The notes beneath the pieces were generated by a model. It saw only the letters and a list, made by a program, of their open reading frames with translations. It did not search any database and was not told the origin of the DNA. The position numbers were made by a program, and so were the translations under genes. Shown here one piece after another: positions 19,032 to 28,415 of a stretch of DNA of 64,000 nt (position 1 is its first letter; each line of letters begins with the position of its first letter). The DNA comes from Verrucomicrobiales bacterium. Lineage in GTDB: Bacteria; Verrucomicrobiota; Verrucomicrobiia; Limisphaerales; UBA9464. The DNA lies in NCBI GenBank assembly GCA_027489875.1, contig JAIXZE010000367.1, forward strand, positions 1 to 64,000, given 5' to 3'.

Positions 19032-20003
19032 ATGGGTGCGTTGCTGGTGCTGAGTGATGTTCATCGGGCGGGACCGATCGAGCAGACCCGGCGTGGATTT
19101 GATTCGCAGGCCGTTGGGAATCCTTTCCTGCGCGGGTTCCAGCGGGTGTACCGGCGCTACGTCTGGATGCATGATCCCATGGCGCACAACCACCTTCTGG
19201 AAGCCATCGTGCGCCGGGTGCCGGATCCGGAGTGGGTGGTGGCGAACGGGGATTTCACCCTCGATACCGGGTTCGTTGGTGTGAGCGAGGAGGGGGCTTA
19301 TCAGAGTGCATCGGAGGCGCTCGCGATCCTGCGTCGGGCCTATGGGAAGCGGTTGCGATGCACCCTTGGGGATCATGACATCGGGAAGAAGAGCTTCATC
19401 GGGGACGCGGGCGGGGTGCGTCGGCGGAGCCTGGAACGGTGTGAGTCGGATCTGGGGATCCCGCGGTTATGGCACGAGGATTTTCCGGGATGGCGATGGA
19501 TCGGGGTGACCTCGACGTTGGCGGCGTGGCCTGTTTTCCGGGTGGAGACACCGCAGGACGAGCAGGCGTGGTGGGCGGCGGCGCACGCGGCGCATCTGGC
19601 GGCGATTGACCGGTTGTTCGCGGAGGCGAACGCGTTGGGGTTGCGGACGGTGTTGTTCTGCCATGACCCGACGGCGTTGCCGTTCCTGCGGGAGTTGCCA
19701 GGGGTGGCAGCGGCGATGCCCGGGATCGGGACGACAGTCATCGGGCATCTGCACACGCGGTTGGTGCTGCGGGTGGGGCGATTGCTGGCCGGGGTGCCGC
19801 AGGTGGGATGGGCAGGGCACAGCATCCGGCGGTATACGGCGGCGCTGAACAAGGCCCGCTGCTGGCGGGAATTCCGGGTGCACCTGTGTCCGTCGCCGAC
19901 CGGCGTCCAATTGCTGAAGGACGGCGGCTACCTGAAAACGGAATGGCCGCCGACCGGACGTGAAGTCCGATGGGCGGCCCATGATCTGCCGTGGACCGGG
20001 TGA
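19032..20003 (+). CDS. Calcineurin-like metallophosphoesterase
   Basis: The 323-residue product has the blocks of the metallophosphoesterase superfamily: SDVH (residues 8-11), ANGDF, a variant GDHD in place of GNHE, FCHDP and GHLHTR. These bind two metal ions and attack phosphate esters. The substrate is unknown. There is no signal peptide, so it is likely cytoplasmic. It is convergent with dsbD. Confidence 0.85.
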   Translation: MGALLVLSDVHRAGPIEQTRRGFDSQAVGNPFLRGFQRVYRRYVWMHDPMAHNHLLEAIVRRVPDPEWVVANGDFTLDTGFVGVSEEGAYQSASEALAILRRAYGKRLRCTLGDHDIGKKSFIGDAGGVRRRSLERCESDLGIPRLWHEDFPGWRWIGVTSTLAAWPVFRVETPQDEQAWWAAAHAAHLAAIDRLFAEANALGLRTVLFCHDPTALPFLRELPGVAAAMPGIGTTVIGHLHTRLVLRVGRLLAGVPQVGWAGHSIRRYTAALNKARCWREFRVHLCPSPTGVQLLKDGGYLKTEWPPTGREVRWAAHDLPWTG

Positions 20004-20033
20004 GGGTCCTGGTGGCGGGACGTGCGGAGGAAA

Positions 20034-22127
20034 CTATTGGGAAGCCCAGTCGAGGGCGGCCTGGATCTCGGCGGGGGTGAAGATCGTGTTCATGACGCGC
20101 GGGGCGCGGTTGGGGTCCTTGGGGTAGACGAGGACGAGGGGAACGCCGCGCCGGTTGTAGCGGCGGAGTTCGGAGGCGATCTCGGGATTCGAGTCGGTGA
20201 AATCGCCTTCGAATACGGCGAAGTTTCCCTTGGTGAGGCGCTCGATGGTGGGCGCGATCTCGATGGAACGGACGAGGTTGAACTTGCAGTTCGCGCAGTT
20301 GTCCGCGGTGAAGTCGACGAGCACGGGATGACCGGCGGCGCGGGCTTCGGCGACGGCGGCCTTGGACCACGGTTGCCAGGCGATCTTGGGCTGGCGTTGC
20401 GAGGCGGGGGTGCGCCAGTCGAGGGCGATCTCCATGAAGCCGATGTACCCGCCGGCCAGGAGGACAACGGCGGTCAGGATGCCGGCGAGCGGGCGACCGG
20501 CGCGCTGGGCGAATTCGCCCCAGGACCAGGCGGCGGCAGCGACGATGACGAGGAAGAGTCCGAACCACAGGACACCGGCGTGGCCCATGCGGCCCGCGGT
20601 GAACCAGAAGATCCAGATCGCGGTGCCGAGGATTGGGAAGCCCATGGCGACCTTGAAGCGGACCATCCAGTCGCCGGGGCGCGGCAGGAGCTTCAGCCAG
20701 GCGGGTTGCCAGCAGAGGAGGACGAAGGGCAGGGCGAGGCCAAGGCCGACGGTCAGGAAGATGAGGACCAGGACGAGCGGGGGTTGGGTGAAGGCGAAGG
20801 CGACGGCAGTGGCGAGGAACGGGGCGGTGCAGGGGGTGGCCAGGACGGCAGCAAGGACGCCATTGAAGAAGGCGGCCGAGGGCCCCTCGCGTCGGATCAT
20901 CTCGGTGGCCGAGTTGAGGGCCTGTCCTTCGACGGAGACCTCAAACACGCCGAAGAGGTTGAGGGCGACCAGCACCATCAGGACGCAGAGCAGGACGCGG
21001 AAGGTGGGGCTCTGGAAGGCGGTGTTCCAGTTGGCGTCCTGGCCGGCGGCCTGGAGTCCGAGGAGCACCACCGCAAGGATGAAGAAGCAGGTGAGCACGC
21101 CCAGGCCGTAGACGATGCCGAGCTTGCGGACGTGTCTGGGGTTGCTGCCGGATTGCCGGACGAAGCTCAGCACCTTGAGCGCGATGACCGGGAGCACGCA
21201 GGGCATGATGTTCAGGATCAACCCGCCGAGCAGGGCGGCTCCGAGCATCGGGATCAGCGTGGCCCAGGAGAATGGAACGGGTTCGCCCATCGAGGGCGGC
21301 AGGATGGCCAGGTTTACTTCGACGCCCTTCTGCTCCGGCGTGTTGGGAAGGGCGACGAGGATGCCGGTGACGTTGGTGGGCCAGCCCGAATCGGTTTCGC
21401 TGACGACCTTGCGCAGGCGGAGCTTTCCGGGGGCGGCACCGTCAGGGCGTTCAGTGCGTGCCCCGATATCGACGCCCTTGCGTTGGAAGGGGTAGAAGTC
21501 GGCCTTCTTTGCGTCGGTCATCCAATCGATCAGGATGGCGCGTTGCTTCCCGGGTTCGGTGGATTCCCAGCGGGCGATGGCGCGGACCTTGGGATCGAGG
21601 ACGGGGATGGAGGCAACGGTTTCGGCGATGCGCGGGGCGGAGGCGGAGGGTGTGGACTGGGAACCAATGCGGAGGGAGACCTGCACGTCGGTTTTGCCTT
21701 GAACGCACTCTTTTTCGCACTCCATCCATGCCACCTCGCCAGCAAGGTCGATCGTGCCGGGCGTGGCGTTGGTGGCGACGCGGAGCGGCACGATGAGGAG
21801 GACGGTCCCCTCGTAGACGTGTGTGATGCCGGTCTCTTCCTCCAATTGATGTGGCACCGGCCAGAGGATCGGGTCTGCGGTGATTCCCGGCGGGAGCTTC
21901 CATTCGATCTTGGTGGCGATGCCCCCGCCGCCCACTTCGCTGGGATTGACCCAGTACGTGTGCCAGCCCTTGACCATCTCGAGTTCGATGGCGGCATTGA
22001 GCGTGTCGCCGGGGCGGACCTCGTCGCGGTCGAGGAGGAGCCGGACCTTCGTCTGGGCCTGGGCCCATGCGGATCCCATCGACAGGGCGAGGAACAGCAG
22101 TCCGATCAGGAATCGTTGGAGGCGCAT
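20034..22127 (-). CDS. dsbD: Thiol:disulfide interchange protein DsbD
   Basis: DsbD carries electrons from cytoplasmic thioredoxin across the inner membrane to periplasmic thiol proteins. The 697-residue protein has a signal peptide (about 1-22) and an N-terminal periplasmic domain with the pair in WMECEKECVQGK. The membrane domain has about eight helices with the redox cysteines in NIMPCVLPVIALK and ATPCTAPFLATA. The C-terminal thioredoxin domain has CANC in FTADNCANCKFN. All expected cysteines are present. It is divergent from the PQQ-repeat gene. Confidence 0.92.
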   Translation of the reverse strand: MRLQRFLIGLLFLALSMGSAWAQAQTKVRLLLDRDEVRPGDTLNAAIELEMVKGWHTYWVNPSEVGGGGIATKIEWKLPPGITADPILWPVPHQLEEETGITHVYEGTVLLIVPLRVATNATPGTIDLAGEVAWMECEKECVQGKTDVQVSLRIGSQSTPSASAPRIAETVASIPVLDPKVRAIARWESTEPGKQRAILIDWMTDAKKADFYPFQRKGVDIGARTERPDGAAPGKLRLRKVVSETDSGWPTNVTGILVALPNTPEQKGVEVNLAILPPSMGEPVPFSWATLIPMLGAALLGGLILNIMPCVLPVIALKVLSFVRQSGSNPRHVRKLGIVYGLGVLTCFFILAVVLLGLQAAGQDANWNTAFQSPTFRVLLCVLMVLVALNLFGVFEVSVEGQALNSATEMIRREGPSAAFFNGVLAAVLATPCTAPFLATAVAFAFTQPPLVLVLIFLTVGLGLALPFVLLCWQPAWLKLLPRPGDWMVRFKVAMGFPILGTAIWIFWFTAGRMGHAGVLWFGLFLVIVAAAAWSWGEFAQRAGRPLAGILTAVVLLAGGYIGFMEIALDWRTPASQRQPKIAWQPWSKAAVAEARAAGHPVLVDFTADNCANCKFNLVRSIEIAPTIERLTKGNFAVFEGDFTDSNPEIASELRRYNRRGVPLVLVYPKDPNRAPRVMNTIFTPAEIQAALDWASQ

Positions 22128-22368
22128 CGTACGCTGAAGAGATACGCAGGAATGCCGCCGGATGCCAGATGGGAGAGGAGAACGTTCGAAATTGGGGATG
22201 ACGGTAAGGTTCGGGACAGAATCGGACCATGCGGGGTCCGATATCGGACCGCGATTGGGGCGTGGCCAGCCAGAATGGCCTCACGCGGAAACGCGGAGGG
22301 ATTCGGGGAGGATCCGCCTCCTTCGTTGCCGGAGTGACAATTCTGGTTCCGTACCCAAGAGTGGCGAC

Positions 22369-23709
22369 ATGAACAGGACGCGGATGGCGGGTGTCGTGGG
22401 TCTGGGTTTCATGTTGGCGGGCGCGGCCGAGGCCGGGACGCGGTGGCCGCAGTTCATGGGCATGGGTGCGGCGGGCGTGGATTCCTCGGTGGAACTGCCG
22501 ACCACGTGGGACATCGCGAAGGGGACGAATGTCCGGTGGAAGACGGCGGTTCCCGGGATGGGGCATGCATGTCCGGTCGTCTGGGAAGATCGGATCTATG
22601 TGGCGACGGCGGTGAAACCGGGCGAGTCGGAGCTGAAGGTAGGGTTGTATGGGGACATCGCGTCGGTGGATGAGAAGGAGCCGCAGCAATGGCGGTTGAT
22701 CGCGCTGGACCGGGTGACGGGCAAGGTGGTGTGGAACACGCTGGGCGTGGAGGCGGTGCCGCGGGTGAAGCGGCACACGAAGGCCAGCCATTGCAATTCG
22801 ACGCCGGCAACCGATGGGAAGCGGATCGCGGCGTTGTTCGGGTCCGAGGGGCTTTACGTGTTCGACATGGAAGGGAAGCTCGTCTGGAAGAAGGATCTGG
22901 GACCGCTGGACAGCGGGTACTTCGATGTGCCGAGCGCGCAGTGGGGCTTCGCGAGTTCGCCGGTGATCCATGGCGGAAAGGTGATCGTGCAGGCCGATGT
23001 CCAGAAGGGGTCCTTCCTCGCGGTGTACGATCTGGAGACCGGCAAGGAGGTCTGGAAGCAACCGCGCAAGGACGTGCCGACCTGGTCGACGCCCGCGGTG
23101 GTGGAGACGGCGGGGCGCACGCAGATTGCGGTGAACGGGTGGCATCATACGGGCGGCTACGATTTCGCCACGGGGCGGGAGCTGTGGAAGCTCGATGGGG
23201 GTGGCGACATTCCGGTGCCGACGCCGGTGTTCGCCCACGGGTTGATCTATTTCACCAGTGCGCACGGGAAGGTGCGTCCGATGCGTGCGATCCGGCCGGA
23301 CGCCACTGGGGACATCACGCCAAAGGAAGTGGGCGGAACGAATGCAGCGATCGCGTGGGTCCACCCGCGGCAGGGGAACTACATGCAGACGCCGGTGGTG
23401 GTCGGGGATTATCTGTACGCCTGCTTTGATGCGGGAATCCTGACGTGCTTCGAGGCGAAGACGGGGAAGATCGAGTACAACCAGCGGGTGGTGAATGGTG
23501 GGGAAGGGTTCACGGCGTCGACGGTTTCCGATGGACGGAACCTGTTCGTGACCTCCGAGAACGGGAACGTGTACGTGGTGCCCACGGGACCGAAGTTCTC
23601 GGTGATCTCGACGAATCGGATGGACGAGACCTGCATGTCGACGCCCGCCATTGCGGGTGGGGCGTTGATCTATCGCACGCGGGGGCACGTGGTGAGCCTT
23701 GGGAAGTGA
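22369..23709 (+). CDS. PQQ-like beta-propeller repeat protein, exported
   Basis: The 446-residue product starts at ATG 22369 with a signal peptide ending ..AGAAEAG. It then has repeated WD/PQQ-like blades such as LIALDRVTGKVVWN, VYDLETGKEVWKQ, YDFATGRELWKLDGG and FEAKTGKIEYN. The family includes BamB-like and quinoprotein-like propellers. No enzyme-specific residues are evident, so binding or scaffolding is as likely as catalysis. The following membrane protein begins 6 bp after its stop. Confidence 0.82.
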   Translation: MNRTRMAGVVGLGFMLAGAAEAGTRWPQFMGMGAAGVDSSVELPTTWDIAKGTNVRWKTAVPGMGHACPVVWEDRIYVATAVKPGESELKVGLYGDIASVDEKEPQQWRLIALDRVTGKVVWNTLGVEAVPRVKRHTKASHCNSTPATDGKRIAALFGSEGLYVFDMEGKLVWKKDLGPLDSGYFDVPSAQWGFASSPVIHGGKVIVQADVQKGSFLAVYDLETGKEVWKQPRKDVPTWSTPAVVETAGRTQIAVNGWHHTGGYDFATGRELWKLDGGGDIPVPTPVFAHGLIYFTSAHGKVRPMRAIRPDATGDITPKEVGGTNAAIAWVHPRQGNYMQTPVVVGDYLYACFDAGILTCFEAKTGKIEYNQRVVNGGEGFTASTVSDGRNLFVTSENGNVYVVPTGPKFSVISTNRMDETCMSTPAIAGGALIYRTRGHVVSLGK

Positions 23710-23715
23710 ACCCGC

Positions 23716-25233
23716 GTGACGGCTCTGGGCCATCTGGTCGTGCGCGAGTTGCGGGCCCGTGGTCGCGATCCGGCGATGCCTTGGATCCGGGGCGGGGCGG
23801 CCGTGTCCGCTGTGCTGCTGACGGCGTCCATGATGCAGGGGACGCTTCAAGGCGGGACGCTGATACCGATGAGCGTCATCGGGAAGGCGCTCATGGCGAC
23901 GTTGTGCACCTCGCTGTTCCTCTTTGTCTGGTTCGCGGGATTGCGGGGCGGATTCGAGGCCATCCGACGGGATCGGCAATCGGAGGAGTCAGGGTTGCTG
24001 GACCTGACGCGGCTGGGCCGGGATGAGCGGGTGTTGGCGTTGGCGTTCCCGGTCTGGCTGCACGGGTGGGTGGTAGCGGCGGCGGGATTGCCGGTCACGT
24101 CCGTGGGGTGGTTGATGGGCGGAACGGGTGGTGGTGATCTGGTTAGGATCTGGGGATTGCTGCTGTCGCATGGAGCGCTCGCCGTGGCGGTGGGGCTGTG
24201 GCTGGGGGTCGTGTCGGGCCCACGTCGGATCGCGGTCAGGATCGCCGTTCTTGGGATCGGGGTGTCCGCGCTCCTGGCTGCACTCGAACGTTGGACCGGG
24301 CTCCGGTCGATGCAGGTGTGGGAATGGGCGTCGGCGGCGACCTCAACGCGGGAGGCGATGGCTGCGGCTGGCGTCTTGACGCTTCTGGCGGCGGGATTGG
24401 CCTTCGATTGTTCCCGGGTTTTGCCTCGCGGGGAATCGATGGGCATCGAATTGGGGGCGGTGGTTCGGAAGCGGCACGGTGGAGGCCGCAGAAGGGCGAG
24501 CGTCCTGCAGGCGTCGAGCGGCGAAGGGATGGGATGGACGCTCTGGGCGCTGTATGGACTGGCGGTGTTTCCGACGGTGCAGCGTGCGCTGGAGTCCGGT
24601 CTCGGCGGAACAATCTTTGTTGGCTGGGCCAGCGCTGGGTCCTCCTTGGATGTATTGGATAACTTCGTCTTGCCGTGGTTGGTGGGCGGGGTGGCGATCC
24701 GTGTGCTCCATGAGGCGAGGCGACAGGGGCGCTGGGAGGCATTTTTGTCAACGCCGCGGGCCCCGGCGGAACTCCTCCGGCAAATGCGCGTTGATTGGCT
24801 GGCGGAGGCACGGTGGCCGTTCCTCCTTTTCGTGGTGCTTCACCTTGCCGGCGCGGTGATGGAATTTGTTCGGCTTGGTTGGATGGGTGTCCCTTTCCTG
24901 TTGGTGTTTTGGGTGTCGCCGTTGGCGCACGTTGTCGTGGTGTGGTTCGGTGCCTTGCCCCTGGCCCAGTACCTCGCGTTGCGGCATCCGCATTCGGGCG
25001 TGGCCATGGGTTGGGTGCTGGCAGTGGTGGTCGGCGTGCCCTGGGTCCTGGGTGTCTTCTGGGGCTGGATCATCGCCTTCAGCATGAGCGGTAGCCTTCC
25101 CGGTTGGACCTGGGGTGTCGTCCTCCTGCCATGGGGCGTGGGTCTCTATGCCGTGCTCGCCGCGGGAAAATGGGCGCGTCAGCAGCTCGGACGCATGTCC
25201 CGTGAGTGGTTCACAGGCTACGTCCGCGGATGA
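23716..25233 (+). CDS. Polytopic membrane protein, ABC-2 permease-like
   Basis: This 505-residue protein has about ten hydrophobic segments in two halves separated by a basic loop near residue 250 (VVRKRHGGGRRRA). Its N-terminal layout (VVRELRARGRD..., then IRRDRQSEESGLLDLTRLGRDERVLA before a helix) resembles permeases of ABC-2 exporters. The start is GTG 23716, 6 bp after the PQQ gene, so the two are co-transcribed. No ATPase is on the same strand. The nearest ABC ATPase is the convergent gene that follows. Function not assigned. Confidence 0.65.
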   Translation: MTALGHLVVRELRARGRDPAMPWIRGGAAVSAVLLTASMMQGTLQGGTLIPMSVIGKALMATLCTSLFLFVWFAGLRGGFEAIRRDRQSEESGLLDLTRLGRDERVLALAFPVWLHGWVVAAAGLPVTSVGWLMGGTGGGDLVRIWGLLLSHGALAVAVGLWLGVVSGPRRIAVRIAVLGIGVSALLAALERWTGLRSMQVWEWASAATSTREAMAAAGVLTLLAAGLAFDCSRVLPRGESMGIELGAVVRKRHGGGRRRASVLQASSGEGMGWTLWALYGLAVFPTVQRALESGLGGTIFVGWASAGSSLDVLDNFVLPWLVGGVAIRVLHEARRQGRWEAFLSTPRAPAELLRQMRVDWLAEARWPFLLFVVLHLAGAVMEFVRLGWMGVPFLLVFWVSPLAHVVVVWFGALPLAQYLALRHPHSGVAMGWVLAVVVGVPWVLGVFWGWIIAFSMSGSLPGWTWGVVLLPWGVGLYAVLAAGKWARQQLGRMSREWFTGYVRG

Positions 25234-25242
25234 GGCACTGCC

Positions 25243-26052
25243 TCAGACCACCCGCTGGCTCGGCCCGACGTCCGGGACGGTGAGGGCGTAGCGGCCCTCG
25301 CGCTTGGTCAGGCGGACGGTTTCGCCGAGGGTCTGGGACAGAAGGCGGGTCGTGAGGCAGCGGTTCGCGGGACCGGAAGCGATGATCGAACCTGCCCGCA
25401 TGAGCAGCGCGTGGGTGAAGCAGTCCACGATCTCCTCGACGTGATGGGTGACGAGGATGAGGGCGGGCGCGTCCGGTGTTGCGGCCAGGCGGCGCAGGAA
25501 TTGAAGGAAGTGTTCCCGCGCGACGGGATCGAGGCCGGCGCATGGTTCGTCGAGGATGAGGAGGCGGGGATCGGACATCAGGGCGCGGCCGATGAGGATG
25601 CGCTGGCGTTCGCCTTGGGAGAGGACGGCCCAGGGGCGTTCGGCCAGGTGGGAACACTCGATCCGTGCGAGGATTTCGAGGGCGCGCTTGCGGTCGGCGC
25701 GGGTCGGACGGCCCCAGAAGTCGATCATGGCATACTTGCCGGAGGCGACGGATTCGAGGGCGGGTTCCGAGTCCGCCATGAGCTGGCGGATGGAGGAGGA
25801 AACGATCCCGATGCGGGTGCGGAGTTCGCGCCAGTCGGCCTGGCCGAAGCGCTGGCCGAGGAGGTCGATCTCGCCGGCGGTGGGCATCAGGTAGCCGGTG
25901 AGGGCGGCGAGGAGGGAGGTCTTGCCGCACCCGTTGGGGCCGAGGACGACCCAGTTCTGGCCGGGGTCGACGCGCCAGGAGACCTCCTTGAGGATCGGGG
26001 TGCCATCGCGCTGGATGCGCAGCGACTGGACTTCGAGGATGGGCGGGATCAC
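25243..26052 (-). CDS. ABC-type ATPase (orphan)
   Basis: This 269-residue ATPase has Walker A LGPNGCGKTS, Q-loop IGIVSSSIRQ, signature LSQGERQRILIGRAL, Walker B LLILDEPCAGLDP and the H-loop VTHHVEEI. The layout is like ModF/iron-uptake-type ATPases. The start is GTG 26052, which overlaps the methyltransferase stop by 4 bp (GTGA). An alternative ATG far upstream would overlap that gene by about 300 bp and is rejected. No permease is directly adjacent on this strand. Confidence 0.85.
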   Translation of the reverse strand: MIPPILEVQSLRIQRDGTPILKEVSWRVDPGQNWVVLGPNGCGKTSLLAALTGYLMPTAGEIDLLGQRFGQADWRELRTRIGIVSSSIRQLMADSEPALESVASGKYAMIDFWGRPTRADRKRALEILARIECSHLAERPWAVLSQGERQRILIGRALMSDPRLLILDEPCAGLDPVAREHFLQFLRRLAATPDAPALILVTHHVEEIVDCFTHALLMRAGSIIASGPANRCLTTRLLSQTLGETVRLTKREGRYALTVPDVGPSQRVV

Positions 26053-26789
26053 TTGCGGAAATGCGAGAGGACCTTGCCGGGGAAATGCGGGAGCGCGCGC
26101 AGGACCTCCTTCAGCATGCGCGGGCTCATCTCGGAGGGGACGGTGGCGCGGACGTAGGCCCGGGGATGGACGAGGTCGGTGGGCAGGGGGCGGGTGGCTT
26201 CGCGGGCTGCGGAGAATTCGGCCAAGCGGCTGCGGCGGACGAAGGCGAACATGTTCTGGACGTACCACCACGCGACGGAGGAGTTGTTCCAGATCTGCCA
26301 GCGGAAGCAGTCGAGGGGAACGAAGTCCTGCTTCTCGAAATGGGGGATCCAGTAGCTGGGCCACTGCTCGTTGACGTGGTGGGTGCCGCCCTGGCCGGGA
26401 ACGGCGGCGCTGAACACGACGACATCGCCGAGCTTGCAGAGATCGGCCGCGAAGGTGGGACCGCGGGAGGGATCGAGGTGCTCGGCGACTTCGAGGCAGT
26501 TGACGAGGTCGAAGCGGCGATCGAGGGCAAGGGGTTGGGCCAGGTCCCGGCGGTGGAAACGATCGACGGGAATGAGGAGTTGGTCGGGTTGGACGACATG
26601 GCCGTCCACTCCGGTGATTTCGCAGCCGGCGTCGAGATAGGCGCGTGCCCAGGTTCCGGAACCGCAGCCGACGTCGATGACGGTGCGGGAAGGAAACAGC
26701 CGAAGGATGAGGGGAACGACGGCGCGGGCGGAGGCGGCGGAATCCTCCTTGAGGCCTTCGTAATAGCGGGAGGAGTAAGGCGAGGACAT
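26049..26789 (-). CDS. SAM-dependent methyltransferase (class I)
   Basis: The 246-residue product has motif I TVIDVGCGSGTWARAYLDAG, then ITGVDGHVV (acidic loop residue) and FDLVNCLEVAEHLDP (motif IV region), as in methyltransferase-type-11/23 proteins. A following segment with THHVNEQWPSYWIPHFEK is typical of enzymes working on small molecules or glycans. The substrate is unknown. I chose ATG 26789 (MSSPYSSRYYEGLK), 4 bp after the glcF stop; a longer frame reaching 26873 would overlap glcF. Confidence 0.82.
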   Translation of the reverse strand: MSSPYSSRYYEGLKEDSAASARAVVPLILRLFPSRTVIDVGCGSGTWARAYLDAGCEITGVDGHVVQPDQLLIPVDRFHRRDLAQPLALDRRFDLVNCLEVAEHLDPSRGPTFAADLCKLGDVVVFSAAVPGQGGTHHVNEQWPSYWIPHFEKQDFVPLDCFRWQIWNNSSVAWWYVQNMFAFVRRSRLAEFSAAREATRPLPTDLVHPRAYVRATVPSEMSPRMLKEVLRALPHFPGKVLSHFRK

Positions 26790-26793
26790 GGGG

Positions 26794-28095
26794 TCAGTCG
26801 CGGCGGTAGGCTTCGGCGAGGAGCGTGATGGGATGGACGACGCGGATGCCGACGCCGCGGTCGCGGAGGCCATTCTGGACCTGGAGGAGGCATCCGGGAT
26901 TGCCGGTGGCGACGGTGGCGGCGCCGGTGGTGAGGATGTGGTTGACCTTCCGTTCGAGGAGTTGGCCGGCCATCTCGGGTTGGGTGAGGTTATAGATGCC
27001 GGCGGATCCGCAGCACCAGGAGGCCTCGGGGAGTTCGACGAGGCGGAGTCCGGGGATGCGCCGGAGGAGTTGTCGCGGCTGGGAGGAGATCTTCTGGCCG
27101 TGGCAAAGGTGGCAGGACTCGTGGTACGTGACGGTCTGCGCCGGTTGGTTCGCGGGCTTGGGTTCGGCGATGCCGATGGCCGCGAGCCATTCGTGGATGT
27201 CCTTCACCTTCGAATCCCAGTTGTGGGCGGCGTCTGCGTAGCGGGGATCGTCCTTGAGCAGCTTGTGGTAGTGCTTCAGGTGGGATCCGCAGCCGCCGGC
27301 GTTCGTGATGATGGCGTCGAACTGGTGCGGCGGGAACTGGTCGAGGTTGCGCCGGGCGAGGTCGCAGGCGAGGTCCCATTCGCCGTTGTGGGCGTGGAGC
27401 GAACCGCAGCAGCTCTGGTTGTGCGGGGTGAAGACCTCGCAGCCGTTGCGGGCAAGGACCTCGGCGGTGTCGCGATTGACGTCGGAAAAGAGGAGGTCCT
27501 GGGCGCACCCGGTCAGGAGCGCGACGCGGTAGCGCTTCTCGCCGGTGGGGGGCGTGACGGGGTCAATGAGTTCGTCGGAGAAGCGCGGTTGGACGGTGGG
27601 GGTCATCGCCTCCAGTTCGCGGAGGCGCTTCGGGAGCAGCTTGGTCACGCCGGACTTGCGAAGGACATCCTGGAGGCCGGTCTGCTGCCAGACCTGCATG
27701 GCCTTGCCGACCATCTGGAGACGGCCGTGATCCATGAAGAGCCACGACAGGGTGGCCTTGCGGATGACGCCGCGGGTCGGGTTGTTGAGGACGCCCTTGG
27801 ATTCCACCTCGGCACGGGCGTGCTCGAAGAGTTCGGCGTAATTCACGCCGGCCGGGCAGGCGGTCATGCACGCAAGGCAGCCCAGGCAGAAATACATCTC
27901 CTCCCCGAACGACGGCGTCACCTCCATCCGGTCATCGGCAATGGCACGCATCAGTGCGATGCGGCCGCGGGGGCTGTTCCGTTCGAGTTTGGTGGCGTCG
28001 TAGGTCGGGCACGTGGGAAGGCACAGTCCGCAGTGCATGCACTGTTGCACGACGGAGTAGTCCAGATCCTTCAGATGCGAGCGGGTGGCGGTCAT
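26794..28095 (-). CDS. glcF: Glycolate oxidase iron-sulfur subunit / (Fe-S)-binding oxidoreductase
   Basis: The 433-residue product carries two [4Fe-4S] ferredoxin-type motifs near the N terminus, CMHCGLCLPTCPTY and CLGCLACMTACPAG. Two CCG domains follow (SCCGSLHAHNG and WCCGSAGIYNL with GGCGSHLKHYHKLL and HESCHLCHG). This is the GlcF layout, passing electrons from a flavoprotein glycolate or lactate oxidase to quinones. The flavoprotein subunits (glcD, glcE) are not in this window. It heads a three-gene run with the methyltransferase and ABC ATPase. Confidence 0.87.
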   Translation of the reverse strand: MTATRSHLKDLDYSVVQQCMHCGLCLPTCPTYDATKLERNSPRGRIALMRAIADDRMEVTPSFGEEMYFCLGCLACMTACPAGVNYAELFEHARAEVESKGVLNNPTRGVIRKATLSWLFMDHGRLQMVGKAMQVWQQTGLQDVLRKSGVTKLLPKRLRELEAMTPTVQPRFSDELIDPVTPPTGEKRYRVALLTGCAQDLLFSDVNRDTAEVLARNGCEVFTPHNQSCCGSLHAHNGEWDLACDLARRNLDQFPPHQFDAIITNAGGCGSHLKHYHKLLKDDPRYADAAHNWDSKVKDIHEWLAAIGIAEPKPANQPAQTVTYHESCHLCHGQKISSQPRQLLRRIPGLRLVELPEASWCCGSAGIYNLTQPEMAGQLLERKVNHILTTGAATVATGNPGCLLQVQNGLRDRGVGIRVVHPITLLAEAYRRD

Positions 28096-28129
28096 CGCTG
28101 TCGGGGTGGACTTTCGCGATTCCCGAATC

Positions 28130-28345
28130 GGGATGCCAGTGCCCAGATGGGGTTTTTGAAGGGAGTTTCCAGAGGCCAGTTGCCAGCTCCCAGAGGGGCA
28201 GCAGTTGAAGGCCGGGTGCCCTCACCCGGCGGGGTGCGAAGATTCGGGAGGCTGCAACCCCTGCCGGGGTAGGTTATTCCTTTTGTACCGGTGACCCGGG
28301 GTCGCTTTGCACCCCGGGCTACCCGCTTCAACGCCTCCGGCGTAT
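28130..28345. repeat. Interspersed repeat block between glcF and pilD
   Basis: GCCAGTGCCCAG, AGAGGCCAGTTGCCAG and a GCCGGGTGCCCTCACCCGGC hairpin (about 28213-28232) are followed by CGGGG/CACCCCG palindromes. These copy the block at 4905-5105 in shortened form (GGCTGCAACCCCTGCCGGGG, AACGCCTCCGGCGT). The gap 28096-28415 holds no gene. Confidence 0.65.
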
Positions 28346-28415
28346 TCCAAAGACACGACTACGGACTTCAGGTGGCGGAGCCTCCGGCGATAACTTTCAT
28401 TCAGGACCTGACAGT

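Noticed and set aside
20022-22337. Long open frame on the + strand opposite dsbD (about 770 codons)
   Set aside because: It is antisense to a fully recognisable DsbD, has no family motifs and is Gly/Asp/Glu-rich as expected from GC-rich antisense frames.
23716-25233. Treating this membrane protein as the permease of the ABC ATPase at 25243-26052
   Set aside because: The genes are convergent and the ATPase is coupled to a methyltransferase gene instead; a functional pair is possible but not shown.
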